A stretch of 64,000 nt of DNA from JAAYDI01 sp052034005 (GTDB lineage Bacteria; Planctomycetota; Planctomycetia; Pirellulales; Pirellulaceae). Each line of letters begins with the position of its first letter. Within the stretch, counting starts at the first letter, position 1. The position numbers and the translations under genes are program-made. The notes below the pieces were generated by a model that was not told where the DNA came from, did not search any database, and saw only the letters and a program-made list of their open reading frames with translations. Location: positions 62,001-126,000 of the forward strand of contig JBPOJB010000011.1 in the NCBI GenBank assembly GCA_052034005.1, written 5' to 3'. This document shows, in pieces, positions 25,334 through 34,340 of this stretch.

Positions 25334-26710
25334 TCAAAGAAGCCACTTCGTGCGGTACTCGGTGTGTACCATCCGGGCGGCTTCGGGCGCGTTGCTCGCC
25401 TCCATCTTCTGGCCGTCCCAGTCCAGGTCATGGCCCACGCGGAGCCCGAGCACGCCGGCCAGGCCGATCTCCGTGAGCTTGCCGCCCAGGTCGAAATCCG
25501 AGAACGTCTTCCCCTGGCCTCGGCACGCGTCGAGCCATTCCGCGCCATGGCCGGCCGTGCGGGGCAGCGTACGGGGGATCTCCCGGGTCGCTTTATGATC
25601 ATGGATCTGCACCAGGCGCGGCTCACCCTGCAGCCGGATCATGCCGCCATCGTTCCAGTGGTTCGTGTAGATGCAGCCCTGCTCGCCGACGATCAGCAGG
25701 CCGTCGGGCGGGCTGTCCTTGTAGAGATCCAACAGCGGCTGGATCGCGTCGGCCGGCGGTCGGCCGTTGCCCTGCCAGTGGAGCGTCACGGCCGCCCGGT
25801 CGCCCTTGGCCGGGAAGTGGAACTCCACCGCCGCCTTGCCGGCCAGCTGCTGCCCGTCTTGCATGTTCACGACGATCTTCGTGGGGTAGTCGAGGTCCAG
25901 CGCACGCAGGGGCAGGTTGATCGTGTGGCAACAGAAGTCGGCCAGGCCGCCGTTGCCGAAATCGAACCACTGCCGCCACTGGAACGGATGGTAAACCTCC
26001 TTCTTATACGGCCGCATCGCCGACGGCCCGACCCACAGATCCCAGTTGAAGCCCTCCGGGATCGGATCCTCGCCCTCCGCGCTGCCTTCGCGGGCCGTCA
26101 CGTTGATCCCCCACTCGTACATCTGGTGGATCGGGCCCAGCACGCCGGCCTGGATCAGTTCGGTGCAGCGGCGGAGCGATTCGCCGGCGCTGCCCTGGTT
26201 GCCCATCTGCGTGGCCACGTTGCAGGACCGCGACAGCTCACGCAACTCGCGCGCCTCACCCACGCTGTGCGTGAGCGGCTTCTCGCAGTAGACATGCTTG
26301 CCGGCCTTCATGAACACCTTGCACAACGGCGCGTGCCAGTGGTCGGGTGTGCCCACCAGCACGGCATCGAACTTCGCCGCGTCCTCGAGCAATCGGCGAT
26401 AGTCCTCATACGCCTGGGCGTCTTTCGTGGCTTCGCCGCCGGCGGCCAGCGCGTCGGTCCGCGCCTGGTTGATCATCTCCCGGTCGGGATCGCACAGCGC
26501 CACCAGGTTCGCGTCGCCGCCGAGCAGCCCGCGCATCACGCTCCGCCCCTGCCCGCCGCAGCCGACCACCGCAAGATTCACCCGGTTGTGGGCGGTGGTG
26601 GAGCGGGCCTGAATGCCCGTCATGACCAGCGGATGTCCGAATGCCGCCGCACCGGCAACGGCGGCCGATGCCCGAAGAAAGCTGCGACGCGAGTACTGAT
26701 GTCGCTTCAT
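25334..26710 (-). CDS. Tat-exported Gfo/Idh/MocA family oxidoreductase
   Basis: A 458-aa dehydrogenase with a twin-arginine signal ('SRRSFLRASAAVAGAAAFG', residues 7-25), so it is exported folded with its NAD(P) cofactor. The Rossmann motif is 'LAVVGCGGQGRSVM', the catalytic region 'HVYCEKPLTHSVGEARE', with 'VATQMGNQGSA' and 'CCHTINLPLRALDL' following, as in planctomycete exported members. The start MKRHQYSRRS is set by the Tat motif and a GAGGAG site upstream. It heads the four-gene run. Confidence 0.92.
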   Translation of the reverse strand: MKRHQYSRRSFLRASAAVAGAAAFGHPLVMTGIQARSTTAHNRVNLAVVGCGGQGRSVMRGLLGGDANLVALCDPDREMINQARTDALAAGGEATKDAQAYEDYRRLLEDAAKFDAVLVGTPDHWHAPLCKVFMKAGKHVYCEKPLTHSVGEARELRELSRSCNVATQMGNQGSAGESLRRCTELIQAGVLGPIHQMYEWGINVTAREGSAEGEDPIPEGFNWDLWVGPSAMRPYKKEVYHPFQWRQWFDFGNGGLADFCCHTINLPLRALDLDYPTKIVVNMQDGQQLAGKAAVEFHFPAKGDRAAVTLHWQGNGRPPADAIQPLLDLYKDSPPDGLLIVGEQGCIYTNHWNDGGMIRLQGEPRLVQIHDHKATREIPRTLPRTAGHGAEWLDACRGQGKTFSDFDLGGKLTEIGLAGVLGLRVGHDLDWDGQKMEASNAPEAARMVHTEYRTKWLL

Positions 26711-26968
26711 AGATTCACACTCCTCGCCAAGCTCCCAGAAGCGCCGCGCGCCCGACAGGCCGCGGCCATTACCGCACGACCACGACGGTAAATCGACCAT
26801 ACCCAATCCCCACACGCGTATCCAGACCCCTCCCCGCGCGCGGACGCTGCGACTAAGTACGCGGGTGCGCGGCGGCCACAGGCCCCTGTGGTCCGCCCGA
26901 TGTGCGGTGGAGACGGCGCCGCCGGGAACGATTCGAGCGCAGGCTCGGGCGGCCGGCGTGCCGGCCTA

Positions 26969-28270
26969 TCAGGGGCGCATCCCGGCTTGGTACGAGAACG
27001 AGCCGTTGTCGGCCACGGGCAGGAGCGGCAGGCCGAGGAACCCCGACACGTTCCGGGCGATCGCCTTGCCACGGGTGTAGACCACGAGCCCGAACGACAC
27101 GTTCCACGCCTCCTGGCTGAAACAGTCGTCGACCAACAGAGTGGGATGCACATCGCCTCCGTGTGTGCTGGGGAGCATGTAGTGGAAGTTGCCGCTCAGC
27201 GCCACCCGACTGCTCAGCGGCGCCTCGCCGCGCAGGCCCAATACGGTGCTGCTTGGGTCATCTGCCCAGCCGACGTAGAGCCAGGTGTCGCCACCGTGGC
27301 CCCACGTGCGATGCCAGAACAGGTTCGCCTGATCGGTGACGTTGACCGTCATCTGCTGCTGAGGCGCGTCGTCGCGCATCAGTCGGAAGGCGGACCAGAC
27401 GCCGATCTCGTCGCACTCGGTCAGCGCGAAGCCCAGGTAGGAGCGGAGTTGGCCCAAGCGCAGGTCGTCCGCCCGCTCGCCCGCGTCTTCGGCGACCAGC
27501 AGGTCGTACACGGCCCCCCAGGCCAGCGGATCGTCCTCGGCCACGTCGCTGCGTTTGAAGATGCCACCCGTGACGAACACCTGCTGTTCGACGGGATCGT
27601 CCCGCGAGAACAGGGCTTCGCGTCCGTGGAAATCGTAACCGCCGTACGACGCGCCTAGCTGACCGCATACGCCGTGATCGCCCGGCAGATCGAGTCCCAT
27701 GTTGAATCCGGCGCGGAACCCGAAGTTGCTCGTGTGGTCCCGGTCGAAGATGTTCTTCCAGCCGTCGCCGGCGATGAACACGCTGGTATTGTCCAGCCAG
27801 CCTTCTTGGCAGCTGGCGTCTCGGATGAGGCGGCACGCCGCGCCCGCGCCGTGCCCGGCGCGGGCGGCGTACGCATCGCAGCCGGCGTCACCGGCCGCGT
27901 GCGGGCGGTGCGCACCGCCGCGGGTGGTCGGGAGGTCGGCCGGCCTGCCGGCCGGCTTCTCCGGTGGTAGCTCGGCCGGCTTGGCCGTATCGGCCGGCTT
28001 CGGGATGGCGGCGGCTTCGGCCGGCGCCGGGGGCAGGGTGCTGGGCACGACCGGTGCGCCGCCGATCGGCCCGGTATCGGCGATCTGGAACCCGGTGGGC
28101 CGGGCCGAAGCCCAAGACTGCCAGGCCTGGGCGTCCGACAGGTAGCGCGACGGGATGCGGGTGCCGGAGTCCGCTGCGGCGACGTCGCCCGGTAGGGCCA
28201 TCAGGTTCAGCCCCATGATGACGAGGCCGGAGAGCCAAGCGGAACGACGGGATCGCGGTTGGTTGACCAC
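26969..28270 (-). CDS. Exported outer-membrane-like protein, unknown function
   Basis: A 433-aa protein with signal peptide ('AWLSGLVIMGLNLMALPGDVAA', residues 11-32), a Pro/Ala-rich region (about 60-130) and a C-terminal domain of alternating beta strands ('GFRAGFNMGLDLPG', 'LGASYGGYDFHGRE', 'LRSYLGFALTECDEIGVW'), suggesting a barrel. It resembles a planctomycete-only family (possibly DUF6666, from memory). The start is GTG with AAGGAGG 5 nt upstream, chosen over an upstream ATG without a site. Function unknown. Confidence 0.72.
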   Translation of the reverse strand: MVNQPRSRRSAWLSGLVIMGLNLMALPGDVAAADSGTRIPSRYLSDAQAWQSWASARPTGFQIADTGPIGGAPVVPSTLPPAPAEAAAIPKPADTAKPAELPPEKPAGRPADLPTTRGGAHRPHAAGDAGCDAYAARAGHGAGAACRLIRDASCQEGWLDNTSVFIAGDGWKNIFDRDHTSNFGFRAGFNMGLDLPGDHGVCGQLGASYGGYDFHGREALFSRDDPVEQQVFVTGGIFKRSDVAEDDPLAWGAVYDLLVAEDAGERADDLRLGQLRSYLGFALTECDEIGVWSAFRLMRDDAPQQQMTVNVTDQANLFWHRTWGHGGDTWLYVGWADDPSSTVLGLRGEAPLSSRVALSGNFHYMLPSTHGGDVHPTLLVDDCFSQEAWNVSFGLVVYTRGKAIARNVSGFLGLPLLPVADNGSFSYQAGMRP

Positions 28271-28416
28271 ACGAACCTCCTTGCCGTGTTGCAGAAGGGT
28301 CCGAGCACCCGGGCCCCGACCCGGTGCGCGCTGCCCCCAAGGTGTCATGGTCAGTTAAGATCGGCAGCCTCTCAGGCCGGAATTTCGGAATAACCGGCAG
28401 GCTCGGCAAGGTTTAT

Positions 28417-30129
28417 CTAACCCGCAAAGTCTCCCAGCAGCTTGAACTGCCGGACGTCGACGAGCCCTTTGTCGGTCAGCCGCAGTTCGGGGATGACCGG
28501 CAGGGCGAGGAACGAGAGGGTGGCAAAGGGGGCGGGGAGTCGGCAGCCGAGCTGCTGGGCGGCACGCTCTACCGCGTCCAGTTGCGCCACCACCTCCGCC
28601 AGCGGTTGGGTCGACACGAGGCCGGCGATGGGCAGTGCGAGGCTGCAGAGGGTCTGGCCGTCGGCGGCGGCGACCAGGCCGCCACCGAGCCGAATGACCT
28701 CCTGGATCGCCACATACAGGTCGCGGTCATCGACGCCCACGGCGATGATGTTGTGCGAGTCATGTGCCACCGAGGAGGCCAACGCGCCGCGCTGGAGCTG
28801 GAAGCCCTGGACCAGTCCGATGCCGATGTTGCCCGTCGCCTTGTGCCGTTCGACGACGACCAGCTTCAGCACATCGCGCGCCGGGTCGGCCACCACCAGT
28901 GCGTCGGCCACGGTAGGAGGTATGTCGACGCTGCGCGTGACGATCTGGTGCGGAACGATCTGGATCACCGGGAACCTCCAGGCGTCGGCGCGCAGTGCCA
29001 GCCGTTGGACGCCGAAGGGCTGGACCTTCATCGAGTGCGTGATGGCCCTGTTGTCCGGCAGGTGGGGCGTGACCAGGGCGCGGCCCTGGCGGGCGACCAC
29101 GCGGCCGCGATGGATCACCAGGTCGACGGCGAACTGGTGCAGGTCACTCAGTACGGCGATGTTGGCCGTGTAGCCCGGTGCGATGCCCCCCACGCCGCGC
29201 AGGCCGAAGCATTCGGCCGCGTTGAGCGTGGCCAGTTGCACGGCGCGTACCGGGTCCAGTCCCAGCCCGATTGCCTGGCGGACGACCGCGTCGATGTCAC
29301 CGTCCCGCAGCAGGTCCGCGCAGCTCCGGTCGTCGACCACGAACAGGCAGCGCTTGTACGTACGGTCGGTCACCAACGGGAGCAGCTGGGCGAGGTTCTT
29401 TTCGGACGAGCCTTCTCGGATCATCACGTACATGCCCTTTTGCAGCTTTTCGCGGGCCTCGTCGAGCGTGATCGATTCGTGGTCCGAGCGGATGCCGGCC
29501 GCCAGGTAGGCGTTCAGATCCTTGCCGTGCAGTCCGGGGGCATGGCCGTCGATCACCTTGCCGCCCGCGGCGCCGACTTTCGCCAGGACCTCGCTGTCGG
29601 CGCACAGCACGCCCGGGTAGTTCATCAGTTCGCCGAGCCCCGTGGTGGTGTCCTCGGCCAGGAGCTGGCGGATGTCGTCCGGCCCGAGTCGCGCACCGGC
29701 CGTCTCGAGGTGCGTGGCCGGGACGCAGGAGGGGGCCATGAAGTACATGTCCAGCGGCAGCGACCGGGCTGTGTCCAGGACATCCTGGATTCCTGCGCGG
29801 CCCAGCACGTTGGCGATCTCATGGAGGTCCGTGACGATGGCCGTCACGCCGCGCGGCACCACCGCCTCGGCATACCGCGCGATATGCAGCAGCGAGCTTT
29901 CGGTGTGGATATGTCCGTTGATCAGCCCCGGCACGACATAGTGGCCTTGCAGGTCGATCGTCTGCCGCGCCGCCTGGTAGTCGCCCACTCCGGCGATCTG
30001 CTCACCGCAGACGGCCACGTTCCCGCGCTGGATCTCGCCGCTGAACGTGTTGACGATCTGCGCGTCGGCCAGGATCAGATCGGCCGGCGCACTGCCGCGC
30101 GCCACGGCAATCAGGTGGCTCAAGCTCAT
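28417..30129 (-). CDS. ade: Adenine deaminase
   Basis: Adenine deaminase converts adenine to hypoxanthine. The 570-aa protein has the amidohydrolase fold with the metal motif 'NGHIHTESS' near residue 70, 'TDLHEIANVLG', 'HGKDLNAYLAAGI' and 'SDHESITLDEAREKL', all characteristic of Ade, and normal length. It begins immediately after the hpt stop codon (TAG|ATG), so the two form a purine-salvage operon: Ade supplies hypoxanthine, which Hpt converts to IMP. Confidence 0.96.
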   Translation of the reverse strand: MSLSHLIAVARGSAPADLILADAQIVNTFSGEIQRGNVAVCGEQIAGVGDYQAARQTIDLQGHYVVPGLINGHIHTESSLLHIARYAEAVVPRGVTAIVTDLHEIANVLGRAGIQDVLDTARSLPLDMYFMAPSCVPATHLETAGARLGPDDIRQLLAEDTTTGLGELMNYPGVLCADSEVLAKVGAAGGKVIDGHAPGLHGKDLNAYLAAGIRSDHESITLDEAREKLQKGMYVMIREGSSEKNLAQLLPLVTDRTYKRCLFVVDDRSCADLLRDGDIDAVVRQAIGLGLDPVRAVQLATLNAAECFGLRGVGGIAPGYTANIAVLSDLHQFAVDLVIHRGRVVARQGRALVTPHLPDNRAITHSMKVQPFGVQRLALRADAWRFPVIQIVPHQIVTRSVDIPPTVADALVVADPARDVLKLVVVERHKATGNIGIGLVQGFQLQRGALASSVAHDSHNIIAVGVDDRDLYVAIQEVIRLGGGLVAAADGQTLCSLALPIAGLVSTQPLAEVVAQLDAVERAAQQLGCRLPAPFATLSFLALPVIPELRLTDKGLVDVRQFKLLGDFAG

Positions 30130-30702
30130 CTAATCCTCCACGACGCAGATGTCGCACAGGTTCCGGTATTGCTCGTTGAAATCGATGCCGTACCCCACGA
30201 TGAACTTGTTGGGGATCGAGATGCCGACGTAGTCCACCTGGATATCGACTTCACGGCGGCTGGGTTTGTTCAGCAGCGTGCAGATCCGCACGCTGCGCGG
30301 CTTCTGTTCCCAGAGGTAGCGTGTGAAGTGGTCGAGGGAGCGGCCGGTATCCACGATGTCATCGACGATCAGCACGTCTCGGCCCTCCACGGGCATCTCC
30401 AAGGCATGCACGATCCGCACGGCGCCGGAACTGACGGTCTCGGACCCGTAGCTGGCCAGCCGGACGAGATCGATTTCGACCGGGATGTCCAGGTGTCGGA
30501 CCAGGTCGGCCAGGAACATGAAGGCGCCTTTGAGGATACCGATGATGAGCGGGACCCGGCCCTGGTAATCGCGGGTGATGTCCCGCGCGAGCCGCTCGAC
30601 GGCCGCGGCCAGCACATCCTGGGTGATGAGCACTTGGGGGGCCGGAGAGCCCGGCTTGATGCGCGCGCCGCACGACGGCCGCGGAGGGAGGTGCTCGCTC
30701 AT
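30130..30702 (-). CDS. hpt: Hypoxanthine-guanine phosphoribosyltransferase
   Basis: Hpt transfers ribose-phosphate from PRPP to hypoxanthine or guanine. The 190-aa protein has the flexible-loop region 'ILKGAFMFLADLVRHL', the PRPP motif 'VLIVDDIVDTGRSLDHF' and the base-contact segment 'VDYVGISIPNKFIVGYGID'. A GGGAG-like site lies upstream. It is the first gene of the hpt-ade operon. Confidence 0.96.
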   Translation of the reverse strand: MSEHLPPRPSCGARIKPGSPAPQVLITQDVLAAAVERLARDITRDYQGRVPLIIGILKGAFMFLADLVRHLDIPVEIDLVRLASYGSETVSSGAVRIVHALEMPVEGRDVLIVDDIVDTGRSLDHFTRYLWEQKPRSVRICTLLNKPSRREVDIQVDYVGISIPNKFIVGYGIDFNEQYRNLCDICVVED

Positions 30703-30770
30703 GGCAGTATCCCGGCGGGAGAGTCACGAAGCCTGCGGCGCCCGCGTCTGCGGGTGCCTTGTGCATCGTC

Positions 30771-30798
30771 ATTCTATCACCGGTTCTGGAAGAGCAAG
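30771..30798 (-). promoter_or_regulatory. Possible sigma-70 promoter of hpt-ade
   Basis: Minus strand: TTGCTC (3/6), 16-nt spacer, TAGAAT (5/6), about 69 nt upstream of hpt. The -35 box lies inside the end of the sigma-factor gene. Confidence 0.35.
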
Positions 30799-31706
30799 CG
30801 GGCGAACCGCCGATCGCGCGGGTCTTTGAGGCTGTCGGCCAGCTTGTTGAGCGCTTCGGTTTCGATCTGCCGGACGCGTTCTCGGGTCAGGCCGAGTCGC
30901 TGGCCGATCTCCTTGAGCGTATGGGGTTCGGTATCGTTGAGTCCGAACCGCATGCGGAGCACGGTGGCTTCCCGCTGGTCCATCGTCTCGATCATGTCGA
31001 GCACGTGGGTGAGCGCGTCGTGTTCGACCAGCTCGTCCTCGGGCGTCTTCATCCGCTCGTCCATGATCATTTCGCCCAGCGACCAGCCGGCGTCGGCCTG
31101 GTCGGTCTGGGGCGTGGAGTTGTAGATGCGGATGGCTTTCTTGATGATGGGCAGCTTCTTCTTGGGCAGGCCGAGCACGCGGGCGATCTCTTCGGGGGTC
31201 GGTGTGCGGCCGAGCTCTTCGGTCAGTCGCGCGTTGGCCCGCCGCCACTTGGACAGCAGTTCGACCATATAGGCCGGGATGCGGATCGTCTTGGCGGAGT
31301 TGATCAGCGCGCGTTTGATCGACTGCTTGATCCAGTAGCTCGCGTAGGTGCTGAAACGTGTGCCCACGGCCGGATCGAACCCTTCGACGGCGCGGAGCAG
31401 GCCGAGGTTGCCCTCCTCGATCAGATCCTGCAGGCTGAGTCCCTTGCCGGTGTACCCGCGGGCGATATTGACCACCAGGCGCAGGTTCGCGCGCACCATG
31501 CGGTCTCGTGCCCGGACATCCCCTTCGGCAATCTGGTCAGCCAACTCCTGCTCTTCTTGTGCCGAAAGGAGGGCCGTTTCGTTGATCTCGCGCAGATAGG
31601 TTTCCAGCGGCGTCTGCGGACCGCTGACCGACCGGCGCCCGCGGCGCGGGGTCGGGATCTGGTCCGGATCGTCCGTGCTGATGTCGGAGGGGTATGGCTC
31701 GGGCAT
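30777..31706 (-). CDS. RNA polymerase sigma-70 factor (RpoD/RpoS-like)
   Basis: A 309-aa sigma factor without the long region 1.1 of housekeeping RpoD. Region 1.2 'TPLETYLREINE', region 2 'RMVRANLRLVVNIARGY', 'DLIEEGNLGLLRAVEGFD' and 'FSTYASYWIKQSIKRAL', region 3, and region 4 with 'LKEIGQRLGLTRERVRQIE' are all present. It is therefore a group-2-type sigma, likely an alternative to the main RpoD; condition unknown. A -10-like TATAGT lies upstream at 31814-31819. Downstream is hpt-ade on the same strand. Confidence 0.94.
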   Translation of the reverse strand: MPEPYPSDISTDDPDQIPTPRRGRRSVSGPQTPLETYLREINETALLSAQEEQELADQIAEGDVRARDRMVRANLRLVVNIARGYTGKGLSLQDLIEEGNLGLLRAVEGFDPAVGTRFSTYASYWIKQSIKRALINSAKTIRIPAYMVELLSKWRRANARLTEELGRTPTPEEIARVLGLPKKKLPIIKKAIRIYNSTPQTDQADAGWSLGEMIMDERMKTPEDELVEHDALTHVLDMIETMDQREATVLRMRFGLNDTEPHTLKEIGQRLGLTRERVRQIETEALNKLADSLKDPRDRRFARLLFQNR

Positions 31707-31840
31707 AGTCGTCCGTCGTCGGAGTAGGTCTGTGGCGGTATTCCGTCACACATGACTATCGACGATCGTTTCCGGGGCACTGCAGGTTCCCGGCAACTCG
31801 ACGGCGTGCGACAACTATACGTACGGTTCGGGACGTAGCG

Positions 31841-31876
31841 AAAAAACGGGCCCCGTCCCGGGCGCGGGGCGGGGCC
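31841..31876 (-). terminator. Intrinsic terminator of rpsA
   Basis: On the minus strand a perfect 12-bp GC stem (31849-31876) with a 4-nt loop (CGCC on this strand, plus-strand GGCG), followed by CG and six T (31841-31846). It lies about 45 nt after the rpsA stop, so it ends rpsA transcription; the T-run is adjacent to the promoter region of the sigma gene. Confidence 0.85.
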
Positions 31877-31921
31877 GGATCGCTGTCGAGTCCCGCAATC
31901 GGCCTAATCGGCCCGATAGGG

Positions 31922-33787
31922 CTAACCGGTATGGCCGGCGTCCGACTGGTCGTCCTGGGAGCGTGCGTCGTCCTCGGGCTTGTCCGGTTCGATCGGCTTG
32001 ATCAGCGGACCTGCGTCGCCCAGGCCGCCCTTGAGTTCGTGTCGCGGCTTGGCCCGGCCGCCGGTCGGATGCGACGGGGTCGGCCCGCCGCCGTCCGGAT
32101 GCGACGGGGCCGACCCGTCGCCCTCATCTCTCCATTCGACCCGCTTGCGCGACAGGCCGATCTTCCGGTCTTCGGTATCCACGCGCAGGATCTTCACCTC
32201 GATCTCTTCACCCACCTTGACGATCTCTTCCGGGTTCTCCACCTTGTGGTCCGCGAGTTCCGAGATGTGGAGCAGGCCTTCCAGGCCGTCTTCGAGTCCG
32301 ACGAAGACGCCGAAGTTGGTGATCTTCGTGACCGTGCCGCGCACGACCTGGCCGGGTTGGTACCGCGTCGGGATGTCGTGCGCCCAGGGGTCCTGGTCGA
32401 GCTGTTTGAGGCCCAGCGCGATGCGGCGGCGCTCCTGGTCGACCGACAGCACCTTGCACTCCACGTGCTGTCCTTTCTCGAGCATTTCGCTCGGGTGACT
32501 GATCTTGCGCGTCCAGGACATGTCCGAGACGTGGAGCAGCCCGTCGATTCCTTCCTCCAGCTCGATGAACGCCCCGTAGTTGGTGAGGTTCCGGACGCGC
32601 CCCTTCACCACGCTGTCGATCGGATAGCGGTCGCCGACAGTCGTCCAGGGGTTCTCCTGGGTCTGCTTCATGCCCAGCGACAATTGCTGGCCGTTGCGGT
32701 CGACCGCCAGGATCACGACCTCGATCTCGTCGCCGATCTGCACCAGTTCGCTGGGGTGGTTGATCCGTTTGGTCCAGGACATCTCGCTGATGTGCACCAG
32801 CCCTTCGATCCCCGGCTCGAGCTTGACGAACGCGCCGTAGCTCATCACGTTCACAACCGTGCCGCGGACCTTGCTGCCGACCGGGTACTTCTCTTCCACG
32901 TTGTCCCAGGGGTTGGCCTGTTTCTGCTTGAGCCCCAGCGCGATCTTCTGTTTCTCCCGATCAATGTGCAGGATCATGACTTCGATTTCCTGGTCGATCG
33001 AGACCATCTCAGAGGGGTGGCCGATCCGTTCCCAGCTCATGTCGGTGATGTGCAGCAGCCCGTCGATCCCGCCCAGGTCCACGAACGCGCCGAAGTCCGC
33101 GATATTCTTGACGACGCCCTTGCGAAGCTGGCCGATTTCCAGCTCGCCCAGCAGCTGTTCGCGGTCCTCTTCCCGCTGTTTCTCGATCAGCGAGCGGCGG
33201 CTGACCACGATATTGCGCCGCGCCTCGTCGATCTTCAACACCTCGCACTGGACCACGCGGCCGATGTAGTCCCCGATGTCGCCGGGCCGGCGGATGTCCA
33301 CCTGGCTGGCGGGCAAGAACACGTTGACGCCGATATCGACCAGCAGTCCGCCCTTGATCTTGCGGGTGACCGTCCCCGTCACGACCTGGCCTTCCTGGAC
33401 GGTCTTCATCATCTTTTCCCACTGCAGGATCTTCTCGGCTTTGCGCTTGCTCAGCCGGACCATGCCGTGTGGATCGTCCGCCATGCCGGTCTCGTCTTCG
33501 ACCTCTTCGATCAGCACCTGGATCGTCTGGCCGACCTGCGGCGGCGCATCATGGTCATCCCACTCGTCGCGGTTGATCGTCCCCTCGCTCTTGTATCCGA
33601 CATCGACGAGAACCGTCTCGTTGTCAATCCGCACGATCCGGCCGTCGACGATCTTGTTGACCTCGAAATCGGACTCGTTTTCGATTTCGGTGATGATGGT
33701 TTCGTCGGCATCGCCGAGGGTCGCTTGATACTCGGCTTTGAGGGAGGGGTCGCTTTCCAGACTACGAATGAGATTTCGATTGACCAT
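31922..33787 (-). CDS. rpsA: 30S ribosomal protein S1 (six S1 domains)
   Basis: S1 binds mRNA and helps translation initiation. The 621-aa protein contains six S1/OB domains ('KGGLLVDIGVNVFLPASQV', 'DFGAFVDLGGIDGLLHI', 'SYGAFVKLEPGIEGLVHISE', 'NYGAFIELEEGIDGLLHVSD', 'NFGVFVGLEDGLEGLLHISE', plus a degenerate first). A ~70-residue acidic N-terminus precedes them and a low-complexity tail ('GDGSAPSHPDGGG') with a duplicated 10-residue unit follows. The start is MVNRNLI; upstream frame is probably not translated. Confidence 0.94.
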   Translation of the reverse strand: MVNRNLIRSLESDPSLKAEYQATLGDADETIITEIENESDFEVNKIVDGRIVRIDNETVLVDVGYKSEGTINRDEWDDHDAPPQVGQTIQVLIEEVEDETGMADDPHGMVRLSKRKAEKILQWEKMMKTVQEGQVVTGTVTRKIKGGLLVDIGVNVFLPASQVDIRRPGDIGDYIGRVVQCEVLKIDEARRNIVVSRRSLIEKQREEDREQLLGELEIGQLRKGVVKNIADFGAFVDLGGIDGLLHITDMSWERIGHPSEMVSIDQEIEVMILHIDREKQKIALGLKQKQANPWDNVEEKYPVGSKVRGTVVNVMSYGAFVKLEPGIEGLVHISEMSWTKRINHPSELVQIGDEIEVVILAVDRNGQQLSLGMKQTQENPWTTVGDRYPIDSVVKGRVRNLTNYGAFIELEEGIDGLLHVSDMSWTRKISHPSEMLEKGQHVECKVLSVDQERRRIALGLKQLDQDPWAHDIPTRYQPGQVVRGTVTKITNFGVFVGLEDGLEGLLHISELADHKVENPEEIVKVGEEIEVKILRVDTEDRKIGLSRKRVEWRDEGDGSAPSHPDGGGPTPSHPTGGRAKPRHELKGGLGDAGPLIKPIEPDKPEDDARSQDDQSDAGHTG

Positions 33788-33972
33788 TGCACACTCAGCT
33801 ATCTGCCGCATGCCGCGCGGCAGACGAAATTCATTTCCTGTCGCACACGGCCGACCACCCGCCGGAGGCGGGCACCGCGACCGTCCGATCGACAAACGGG
33901 ACGTGGACCTGATCGCGCCGGGCTGACCGCCACCCTGGCGGCCGTGACAGGAGCCCTGACGCGCAGTCCGCA

Positions 33973-34001
33973 AGTCTAGCAAATGGTTTGGGATCGGACA
34001 A
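33973..34001 (-). promoter_or_regulatory. Predicted promoter of rpsA
   Basis: Minus strand: TTGTCC (4/6), 17-nt spacer, TAGACT (4/6), about 186 nt upstream of the rpsA start, leaving a long leader. Confidence 0.45.
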
Positions 34002-34026
34002 CTGTGCCGCGCCCCGAGCGGCGGCG

Positions 34027-34055
34027 TTGACGATGGGCCAGAATCGTGCTAAACA
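34027..34055 (+). promoter_or_regulatory. Possible promoter of the small gene at 34132
   Basis: TTGACG (5/6), 17-nt spacer, TAAACA (3/6), about 77 nt upstream of the GTG start. Confidence 0.35.
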
Positions 34056-34131
34056 TTTTCCTCATTCGCCACGCGCTGGGGCGTGGGGTCTTGTGCGGGG
34101 CATTGCTGGCGATTCGGGAAGGGCTACAAGC

Positions 34132-34317
34132 GTGGGTTGTATTGAACGGAAAAAAGAGTTGAAGCGTCGCCGCCACCGCCGCGCCAAGATGACGCGGCTC
34201 ACGCGGCGCATCGAGAAAGCGACCGCCTCGGAAAAAGCGGTCATTGCCGAAAAAATTCGACGTCTGAGCCCGGGGGGCGTGGTGGTCGTCAGGCGGCTGG
34301 GCTTGGAAGAGAAGTAG
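34132..34317 (+). CDS. Small basic planctomycete-type protein
   Basis: A 61-aa very basic protein starting at GTG ('IERKKELKRRRHRRAKMTRL', then 'SEKAVIAEKIRRLSPGG'). The pattern matches a small family I recall from Planctomycetes as DUF6800 (from memory). The GTG has a weak GAAGGGC site. The basic helix could bind RNA or ribosomes, but nothing establishes this. Its location between rpsA and dnaK is consistent with a translation link, which is inference. A longer in-frame reading upstream is not conserved-looking. Confidence 0.7.
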   Translation: MGCIERKKELKRRRHRRAKMTRLTRRIEKATASEKAVIAEKIRRLSPGGVVVVRRLGLEEK

Positions 34318-34340
34318 CCGGTGGCTGCCGGGCACTCCCG

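Larger units (their letters stand above)
33788..34131. other. Divergent region between rpsA and the small gene at 34132
   Basis: This 344-bp gap holds a predicted rpsA promoter (33973-34001) and a weaker plus-strand promoter (34027-34055). It includes a GC-rich 5' leader of rpsA of about 180 nt. No S15- or S1-like regulatory structure could be confirmed by eye. No gene is supported. Confidence 0.55.

Noticed and set aside
24332..26791. An 819-codon open frame on the plus strand across the dehydrogenase cluster
   Set aside because: It is antisense to three clear Gfo/Idh/MocA genes and a UroD-fold gene; the product is Arg/His/Gln-rich shadow sequence with no motif.
28324..31125. A 933-codon open frame on the plus strand
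   Set aside because: Antisense to ade, hpt and the sigma gene, whose protein motifs are unmistakable; long shadow frames are common in high-GC DNA.
31931..33979. A 682-codon open frame on the plus strand
   Set aside because: Antisense to rpsA; composition is that of a shadow frame.
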